A stretch of DNA of 64,000 bases, from contig NZ_AP017372.2 in NCBI RefSeq assembly GCF_002356555.2, positions 2,462,501 through 2,526,500 of the forward strand, read 5' to 3'. Under the pieces are notes generated by a model. That model was given only the letters and a program-made list of their open reading frames with translations, was not told the DNA's origin and ran no database searches. A program made the translations under genes and the position numbers. Source of the DNA: Halorhodospira halochloris (lineage in GTDB: Bacteria > Pseudomonadota > Gammaproteobacteria > Nitrococcales > Halorhodospiraceae). Shown here piece by piece: positions 58,246 through 64,000 of the stretch (positions within the stretch are counted from its first letter, which is position 1; each line of letters starts with the position of its first letter).

Positions 58246-58804
58246 CATTGACCTCCCACCCTTGACGCAAACGGGGCAGCAACGCTCGGAAAGAGTCGGT
58301 ACCAGCCCGTTGGAGCCATTCAAAGGCCACCATCTCGTTGCTTACAACGACAATGCCGGCATCGCGCATCCTTTGCAGCGCTAGTTCGCGATCACTTGGC
58401 CGCCGTGAACCAACCGCATCGGCCACCACAAATACCTGACGGCCACTCGCTTTGAGACCCAGGGCGCTCTGCAGCACACAGACATGAGCCTCAGTCCCCA
58501 CTACCACCACCTGTTTGGGTAAACCTGCATGGAGCGGCTCAGGCTCGCTCATCCACCCAAAGCAGTTTTTGTTATAAAGCCTCGTTTCATCTACCCAAGG
58601 CGCTATCTCAGCAACTGTTTTACCTATGCTCTCGGGAGATTGCTCTGTGGTAAATATGGGCACCTCTAACTGGCTAGCTACTGCGGCCAACCACTCAGCC
58701 GCCGCTATCACTTGCTGCCCCTGGTATATCTTGGGCAGTAACTGCTGCTGTAGATCAACGATCAATAAGGCACTGCGCCGTGGATCAATAATTCCATTAT
58801 TCAT
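58238..58804 (-). CDS. Isochorismatase-family cysteine hydrolase
   Basis: From the ATG at 58804 (TTTGGAG eight bases before) the protein has 188 residues. The catalytic triad of the family is visible: Asp in ALLIVDLQQQL, Lys in YNKNCFGWM and Cys in GTEAHVCVLQSALGLKA. The pattern resembles YcaC-like or MAR1-type hydrolases rather than true siderophore isochorismatases. The substrate is unknown. It overlaps the Hpt gene. Confidence 0.85.
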   Translation of the reverse strand: MNNGIIDPRRSALLIVDLQQQLLPKIYQGQQVIAAAEWLAAVASQLEVPIFTTEQSPESIGKTVAEIAPWVDETRLYNKNCFGWMSEPEPLHAGLPKQVVVVGTEAHVCVLQSALGLKASGRQVFVVADAVGSRRPSDRELALQRMRDAGIVVVSNEMVAFEWLQRAGTDSFRALLPRLRQGWEVNDG

Positions 58805-58834
58805 TGAAAAATCTCCAAATGGCATCAATAAGTA

Positions 58835-59386
58835 CTATCTACACCACGGCGACCTCGGATCATATCCCGGTGATCGCGGATCGCAGTACCACCGATCACC
58901 ATAACAGTGGCCATAGAATACCCCCCTAGTAGCACTAGGCTCACTCAGCTCTGCCCAGAGATGGTAATCCTCAGCCTCGACAACTGGGTAGGTGTACTCA
59001 TGCTCATCAATCCTACCTTCACGCTCACCCGCAACCTCACCCAATACGGTAATGTAACGGCCTGGAGAGTATGTGGTCGGCTCTAAAAAGCCATCAACCC
59101 TAAACATAAACCTGCCTTGGGTCTCATCTCTATCCTGCGGCCGGCCATGGCGCCCCAGCGGCCGCTCGACTATCTCGATCTCGGTGTAATCCGGCTTATT
59201 GTGGACATCGGCTATCGCCCCACCCCAACGAACCCGCTTACCTTGATACTCTTGCGGGGCATCACGCACCTGCGTCAAGGTTGGCGCATCATCAGGCGCA
59301 GAACGTAACTGCTCAGGAACAGGCGATGCGCAGCCTGCCAAAAGGCCAACCAAGCCAAACAGTATAATCAGCGCCACTAGCCTCAT
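58835..59386 (-). CDS. Slp-family outer-membrane lipoprotein
   Basis: From the ATG at 59386 (GGAGGG eight bases before) the 183-residue protein has a lipoprotein signal: MRLVALIILFGLVGLLAGC, cysteine at 19. The mature part contains VRWGGAIADVHNKPDYTEIEIVERPL and GRYITVLGEV, the Slp-family fold. The Tyr/Arg/Pro-rich C-terminus (CYGDRWYCDPRSPGYDP) is distinctive. Its start overlaps the permease stop, suggesting coupled translation. The function of Slp proteins is poorly known, with links to stationary phase and acid stress. Confidence 0.85.
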   Translation of the reverse strand: MRLVALIILFGLVGLLAGCASPVPEQLRSAPDDAPTLTQVRDAPQEYQGKRVRWGGAIADVHNKPDYTEIEIVERPLGRHGRPQDRDETQGRFMFRVDGFLEPTTYSPGRYITVLGEVAGEREGRIDEHEYTYPVVEAEDYHLWAELSEPSATRGVFYGHCYGDRWYCDPRSPGYDPRSPWCR

Positions 59387-60294
59387 GAGGCAACCCTCCA
59401 CTGCCAGAACCGCGCCAATAGGCCGTGCCGCGGAGCCAGCAACAGGCTGAGCAGAAACAGCCCCGCAGCCACCAGTACCATTGCGCCACCCGAGGCCAAG
59501 TCAAAGTAGTATGCCAGATAGAGGCCGATAACTGTCGATAGAACACCACACAAGGCAGCCAACCCAATCATCCGTGAGAGCCTGTCAGTGAGCAGATAAG
59601 CAGTAGCGCCAGGGATAATCAGCATAGCCACAACCAGAATGATGCCCACCGTCTCGAGACTGGCAACAATGGTCAGGGTAAGCAGGAGGATTAAACCGTA
59701 GTGAATTGCGGCTGTATTCAAACCCAAGGCTTGGGCATGGATCTCATCAAAGGCATAGGCGAAGAGCGCCTTATAACCAAGCAGGACAGCTAGCAAAGCT
59801 ATAACACCGGCCACCAGAGTCAGCAGTAGAGCACCTTTATCAACGCCCAGAACATTGCCAAAGAGTATGTGCATCAGGTGGGTAGAGGTAGCAATCTTGC
59901 CGATAATAACCACCCCAAGGGCGAATGCGGCGGTAAACATTATCCCTATAGCGGTATCAGACTTGATCCTCGTAGTACGCTCGATAAACCCAATACCCAA
60001 CGAAGTCAAGGCGCCGGCAATGAAAGCACCGACAAAAAAAGGCCAACCCAGCAGGTAGGCAATAGCGACTCCTGGCAAGACGGCATGCGATATGGCATCT
60101 CCCAGCAGTGCCCAGCGCTTGAGCACGACAAAACAGGAGAGAACCCCACAAACCAAGCCTACAACTATGGAGGTAAGCAGCGCCCGCTGCATAAACTGAT
60201 ATTCAAACGGCGTGGCCATTGACTCGGGGAGCAACCCGACACAGGCCATCAAGACTGCCAGCAAGCTGTCGACCAGCGCCTCGCCCCACTCCAT
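59383..60294 (-). CDS. Metal ABC transporter permease (Mn/Fe type)
   Basis: The 303-residue membrane protein of the ZnuB/MntB family has about eight hydrophobic segments and the characteristic ALLGDAISHAVLPGVAIAYL and GIMFTAAFALGVVIIGK motifs. It forms the channel for the substrate-binding protein and ATPase encoded just upstream. Its ATG overlaps the ATPase stop (TGATG). Confidence 0.93.
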   Translation of the reverse strand: MEWGEALVDSLLAVLMACVGLLPESMATPFEYQFMQRALLTSIVVGLVCGVLSCFVVLKRWALLGDAISHAVLPGVAIAYLLGWPFFVGAFIAGALTSLGIGFIERTTRIKSDTAIGIMFTAAFALGVVIIGKIATSTHLMHILFGNVLGVDKGALLLTLVAGVIALLAVLLGYKALFAYAFDEIHAQALGLNTAAIHYGLILLLTLTIVASLETVGIILVVAMLIIPGATAYLLTDRLSRMIGLAALCGVLSTVIGLYLAYYFDLASGGAMVLVAAGLFLLSLLLAPRHGLLARFWQWRVAS

Positions 60295-61133
60295 CAGCGA
60301 TCTATCTCCCGAACACTCCGGGCAAACGAAGGGTCTGCAGTCTGCATCAGCAACTCATCACTGAGCACCTCTTCCGGCTTACCCGAGGCGATAACCCGGC
60401 GGTTGAACAAAATAATCCGATCGGCATACCGCCTCGCCCCAGCTACGTCGTGGGTTACCAGAACTACCGTGCGCCCGGCAGCACGTAGCTCGCGCAGTAC
60501 ACCGAAGATCATCTGTTCACTTGCCGCATCCACCCCGACCAAGGGCTCATCCAGCAGGAGCAGCTCAGCTCCCTGCGCCAGGGCCCTTGCTAACAGCACC
60601 CGTTTGCGTTGCCCGCCGGAAAGGGCGCTGATGTGTCGAGGCGCGCAAGCGCTCATATCTGTCGATGATAAGGCCTGCTCGACCGCTCGATGGTGCTCTT
60701 TAGCACACCAACGCTGAGGGAGAAAACGGCACATCCCGGAACTTCTCATCCGCGTATAGCGCGCCGAAAAGACCACATCCCAGACCGATGCTGGGAAATC
60801 CCAATCTAAGGTCTCCTGCTGCGGCATGTAAGCAATGTTTCCAGCTCGGCGCTGCTTGGATGCCGACAAGCCCTTGATAAAGAGCCAACCTTGACGAGGC
60901 TGCAGCAATCCCATAACCAACTTAAGCAAGGTTGACTTGCCAGCACCATTAGGGCCCACCAAGGCAACCAACTCACCTTGCGGTATATTCAGGTCTACGC
61001 CAGCTACTGCATCAAAGCCCTGATAACCGGCATAAAGCCCGCGCCCCTCTACGGCAGACGGCTCAACTGCCGCAGCGTTGTCGCCACTTCCTGACCCGTT
61101 AGGGCGCTCAGCAATCAAGCTTCCGGCCAACAA
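60294..61133 (-). CDS. Metal ABC transporter ATP-binding protein
   Basis: The 279-residue ATPase has Walker A VGPNGAGKST, signature ALSGGQRKRVLLARAL, Walker B LLLLDEPLVGVD and the switch His in VTHD. A ~25-residue polar N-terminal leader precedes the domain. It energises uptake with the permease (1-base overlap) and binding protein (8-base gap). Confidence 0.94.
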   Translation of the reverse strand: MLAGSLIAERPNGSGSGDNAAAVEPSAVEGRGLYAGYQGFDAVAGVDLNIPQGELVALVGPNGAGKSTLLKLVMGLLQPRQGWLFIKGLSASKQRRAGNIAYMPQQETLDWDFPASVWDVVFSARYTRMRSSGMCRFLPQRWCAKEHHRAVEQALSSTDMSACAPRHISALSGGQRKRVLLARALAQGAELLLLDEPLVGVDAASEQMIFGVLRELRAAGRTVVLVTHDVAGARRYADRIILFNRRVIASGKPEEVLSDELLMQTADPSFARSVREIDR

Positions 61134-61141
61134 GCCGCCCC

Positions 61142-62095
61142 CTAGTCATCGCCTACTTCATCACCCACGTCACCGCCTTCGCCATCCCCCAGCGCAGCAA
61201 CTATCACATTTGCGTTATGGCGCATCATACTAAGATAGTGACCGGCCACACCGTCAGGCTCACCTAGCGAATCGACATATAGTGGACCGGCAACAGCAAC
61301 CCCGGTGTCTGATGCCACCGACCTTACATAGCGATCAGATATAGTGCTCTCCCAAAATATGGCCCCGGGACGCCACTCATTAACCAGATCGACTACCCGC
61401 ATCATCTGCCGCGGCGAGCCCTCTTCCTCGGCATTACTGCCCCAAATACCGTCGTGCCGAAAGTCGTATGCATGAGCGAAATAGGGGAAAGCCGCTTCAC
61501 TGGTAATCAAAATACGGCGCTCTTCCTCGATTGTTGCAAGTTTCTCTTCCAAGTCCGCATACAACTCCTTGAGCTCAGCTTGGTACTCATCTGCTCGATC
61601 CCGGTATAGCTCTTCGCCATCTGGGTCCAATTCGGCAAGGGTTTGGTAAATCACCTCTATGTAACGTTCGACCGCACGCGGGTCCATCCACATGTGCGGA
61701 TCAGGCTCGCCTTCTAACTCACCTATTCGGATCGGTTTAGTGGGATAGCCGCTCTTCTCGGCTACTGCAATTAGATCGACATCGCCGCCGACCGTCGCCC
61801 GCACTTGGCGAATCCACTGTTCCAGACCGTAACCGTTGTAAAAAAAGACCTCGGCACGCTCAAGATCACGAAAGTTTCGCGGGCGCAGTTCCCACTCATG
61901 GACCTCGGCGCCCACCGGGGCGAGGCTGACCACCTCGACCCTGTCGCCGCCCACAGCAGTGACAAGATCGGCCAAGATAGTAAAAGAAGCCACTGCCTTA
62001 ATACGCTGCTCAGCCCCCAACGTCAGCGGTGCGAGCATAATAAGCAAAGGCAATGATAGCTTCGCAGCCCACAATAGGCGGCGTTGTTTTACCAT
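61142..62095 (-). CDS. Metal ABC transporter substrate-binding protein, Mn/Fe type
   Basis: The protein has a signal peptide (KQRRLLWAAKLSLPLLIMLAPLTLGA) and a cluster A-I fold. Counted from the GTG at 62113, the metal ligands are His72 (EVHEWELRP), His140 (DPHMWMDP), Glu206 (TSEAAFPYF) and Asp281 (YVDSLGEPDG). This His-His-Glu-Asp set is that of Mn/Fe binders such as PsaA and not the three-His zinc set of ZnuA. The tail is acidic (GDVGDEVGDD). I chose the ATG at 62095; the GTG at 62113 adds six residues and overlaps pgi. Confidence 0.9.
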   Translation of the reverse strand: MVKQRRLLWAAKLSLPLLIMLAPLTLGAEQRIKAVASFTILADLVTAVGGDRVEVVSLAPVGAEVHEWELRPRNFRDLERAEVFFYNGYGLEQWIRQVRATVGGDVDLIAVAEKSGYPTKPIRIGELEGEPDPHMWMDPRAVERYIEVIYQTLAELDPDGEELYRDRADEYQAELKELYADLEEKLATIEEERRILITSEAAFPYFAHAYDFRHDGIWGSNAEEEGSPRQMMRVVDLVNEWRPGAIFWESTISDRYVRSVASDTGVAVAGPLYVDSLGEPDGVAGHYLSMMRHNANVIVAALGDGEGGDVGDEVGDD

Positions 62096-62103
62096 ACCCA
62101 CCG

Positions 62104-63699
62104 TTAGCCCCACCTCTTAATCCAGTCGATAGCCCCGGCTGTAGCCGGATTCAACTGATCTACCCCAGATTCGCCGCGTAGCACCGGCACCAATTGCTTA
62201 GCCAGCTGCTTACCCAGTTCGACCCCCCACTGGTCAAACGGATTAATCCCCCAGATTGCTGCCTGGACAAAGACCCTATGCTCATGCATCGCCACCAAAC
62301 GGCCGAGGGTGCGGGGATCGAGCCGTTTGAACAATACCAAGGTTACCGGGCGATTACCGCTATAGTGCCTATGCTCGGCGGCAGCTTCAGCAGCTGAGGG
62401 CGTGCGGCCGAGCGCCAGAGCCTCCGCTTGACCAAGCACATTGGAGAGGATCAAGGCTTGGTGATCAATTGGACAGTCCTGCTCATCAACCGGGCTAACT
62501 AGCTCGGTTATCACACGCCCGGTGCCTTGATGCAGCCACTGGAAAAAGGAGTGCTGGGCATTAGAGCCGATCTCGCCCCAGAATATTGCCCCCGTACTGC
62601 AGTCGACCTGCTCACCCGTTTGGGTAACCGACTTACCCAAGCTCTCCATATCAAGCTGCTGCACATAGGCCGGGAAGCGTCGCAAGCCCGGATGGTAGGG
62701 CAGTAAGGCATGGCCACTAGCCCCACGCAGGCTAATCTGCCAGACCCCCAGCAGACCGAGCATGACCGGTATATTCTCCGCCATCGGGGCGCTGCGAAAA
62801 TGGGTATCCATATCGTGCATACCCTGCAGCAGCTCGCGGAAGTTCTCCATGCCGATCACAGCTGCTAAGGGTAGACCCATGGCCGAAGGCAGCGAGTAGC
62901 GTCCCCCAACCCACTCCCAGACAAAGAAGCGGTTCTGAGGTGGAATACCGAAATCTGCCATGGCCTGATCATCTACCGATATCCCCACGAATTGCTCGGC
63001 AACCGCATGACCTGCTGCCTGCTCCAGCCATTGCCATGCACTGCGCGCATTGGTCAATGTCTCTTGGGTAGTAAAAGACTTGGAAGCCACCACGAACAGG
63101 GTCGTAGCCGGGTCGATCCGGGACCATGCCGCAAGCAACTCCCGGCCATCCACCCCGGATACTGTATGCAGACGTAAACCGCCCTGAGCATAAGGGGCCA
63201 AAGCCTCATAAGCCATGGTGACACCACACTCAGAGCCGCCAATACCAATACTGACAATGTCGGTGATCGGCCTACCATCAAAGCCGAACACCTGACCGGC
63301 CCGCAACGCAGTCACCAACTCACCCATGCGCGCGAGCTGCTCATGGACCTGCGCAGTGATATCCTCACCTTCCACCTGCAGTGTTGCATCTGCAGGCTGT
63401 CGCAACGCCGTATGGAGAGCCGGCCGACCCTCCGACAAATTAACCACATTGCCGCTGAACAGCGCCTCCACCTGCTCGTTGAGCCGGCGCTGCTCAGCTA
63501 GGCGAAACAGCCCCTGCCAGTCTTGGTCATCAAGGGCGTGTCGCGAGAGATCTACCAACAGATCCTCCAGAGCACAGCTGTAGCGCCTAAACCGATCAGA
63601 ATCAGCGGCGAAAAGATCGCTTACCAGCGGCTCGCCATATTCCTCGATGCGTGAGATTAATTCGCGCCACGCAGAACACTGTCCAAGATGATTAGACAT
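62104..63699 (-). CDS. pgi: Glucose-6-phosphate isomerase
   Basis: The 531-residue protein has the PGI signatures SIGIGGSECGVTMAYEAL, VASKSFTTQETLTNA, FVWEWVGGRYSLPSAMGL and NPFDQWGVELGKQLAKQL. The catalytic Glu, His and Lys lie in these blocks. It interconverts glucose- and fructose-6-phosphate. Only 3 bases separate it from the ugd gene upstream. Confidence 0.96.
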   Translation of the reverse strand: MSNHLGQCSAWRELISRIEEYGEPLVSDLFAADSDRFRRYSCALEDLLVDLSRHALDDQDWQGLFRLAEQRRLNEQVEALFSGNVVNLSEGRPALHTALRQPADATLQVEGEDITAQVHEQLARMGELVTALRAGQVFGFDGRPITDIVSIGIGGSECGVTMAYEALAPYAQGGLRLHTVSGVDGRELLAAWSRIDPATTLFVVASKSFTTQETLTNARSAWQWLEQAAGHAVAEQFVGISVDDQAMADFGIPPQNRFFVWEWVGGRYSLPSAMGLPLAAVIGMENFRELLQGMHDMDTHFRSAPMAENIPVMLGLLGVWQISLRGASGHALLPYHPGLRRFPAYVQQLDMESLGKSVTQTGEQVDCSTGAIFWGEIGSNAQHSFFQWLHQGTGRVITELVSPVDEQDCPIDHQALILSNVLGQAEALALGRTPSAAEAAAEHRHYSGNRPVTLVLFKRLDPRTLGRLVAMHEHRVFVQAAIWGINPFDQWGVELGKQLAKQLVPVLRGESGVDQLNPATAGAIDWIKRWG

Positions 63700-63702
63700 G
63701 GT

Positions 63703-64000
63703 TCACTCACCTTTATGTCGTATGCTCTCGCCTCTACCGATACCGTAGTAGGTAAAGCCCATGGCCTCCATAACTGAAGGGGTATAAACATTACGGCCGT
63801 CAATAATAACCGGTTGCCTAAGGGCCTGACGTATCCTCTCAAAGTCGGGGCTTCGAAATACCTGCCACTCAGTACAGACAACCAGTGCGTCCGCATCCTC
63901 TAGCGCATCGTACTGATTATCACACAGCTCCAAATCTGCCCGCTCACCATAGATCCGTTCCACCTCATCCATGGCCTCCGGATCATAGGCCTGAACCTGG
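63703..64000 (-). CDS. ugd: UDP-glucose 6-dehydrogenase, 5' partial
   Basis: The frame runs off the window edge and is open to base 64000, where it reads [17 protein letters not shown]. Further blocks are [40 protein letters not shown], all typical of the C-terminal NAD-linked domain of UDP-glucose/UDP-mannose dehydrogenases. It oxidises UDP-glucose to UDP-glucuronate for surface polysaccharides. Only the last ~99 codons are visible. Confidence 0.88.
   Translation of the reverse strand, partial: QVQAYDPEAMDEVERIYGERADLELCDNQYDALEDADALVVCTEWQVFRSPDFERIRQALRQPVIIDGRNVYTPSVMEAMGFTYYGIGRGESIRHKGE

Noticed and set aside
61142-62095. ZnuA (zinc) annotation
   Set aside because: A Glu replaces the third zinc-binding His, and the ligand set fits Mn/Fe binders.
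1-64000. CRISPR array, tRNA or rRNA genes, prophage, integrase or transposase
   Set aside because: None seen on either strand.

Overview
The window comes from a gammaproteobacterium of moderately high GC. Several gene orders are typical of that class: M23 peptidase-anmK-erpA-argC, rppH-ptsP, miaB-phoH-ybeY-corC-lnt, and glyA-nrdR-ribD-ribE-ribBX-ribH-nusB-thiL-pgpA. Acidic proteins, an ErpA/RibBX/HemJ gene set and a large chemotaxis locus would fit an Ectothiorhodospiraceae/Chromatiales-type organism, but that lineage call is a low-confidence guess. I saw no rRNA, tRNA, CRISPR array, phage or transposase gene.

Layout. Bases 2-8.3 kb hold envelope and housekeeping genes (M23 peptidase, anmK, erpA, argC, hemJ, bacterioferritin with its ferredoxin, ptsP, rppH). 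From 21.6 kb down to 9.1 kb, minus-strand genes that mostly overlap or abut run from glyA through riboflavin, NusB, ThiL, PgpA and MiaB to Lnt. From 22 to 27 kb lie a Ca/Na antiporter, two small membrane proteins, EttA and O-acetylhomoserine sulfhydrylase. From 27 to 31.8 kb a minus-strand group holds a PAS/receptor-tip protein, KaiB, a double-domain KaiC and a transmembrane chemoreceptor. It is divergent from metH (32.3-35.9 kb). A degenerate HD-GYP protein and a molybdenum-cofactor cluster (moeA, moaC, moaD, moaE, mobA, moaB, moaA) follow on the plus strand to 42.2 kb, then an Mn-type superoxide dismutase on the minus strand.

From 64 kb down to 43.1 kb nearly every gene is on the minus strand: ugd (partial), pgi, a Mn/Fe-type ABC transporter, a lipoprotein and an isochorismatase-like enzyme. 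These run straight into a chemotaxis locus: Hpt, STAS, CheY, CheA, CheW, a soluble CZB receptor, a ParA ATPase, a soluble PAS receptor ending in a CheR-docking-like pentapeptide, CheR, CheD, CheB, a membrane-anchored receptor-like protein, a STAS protein, a receiver-phosphatase-kinase fusion and a TVP38-type membrane protein. The content suggests a cytoplasmic, ParA-positioned signalling array coupled to a partner-switching output.

A family of about 150-bp palindromic non-coding elements is scattered in the intergenic spaces (near 2.3, 4.6, 21.7-22.0, 25.6, 31.9 and 38.7 kb). One copy is inserted inside another with a 4-bp direct repeat at its borders. The points most worth a second look are these elements, the KaiBC module with receptor-like partners, the che/ParA/partner-switch locus with a shared C-terminal tail in two of its proteins, and a probable CTG start codon at 43782.
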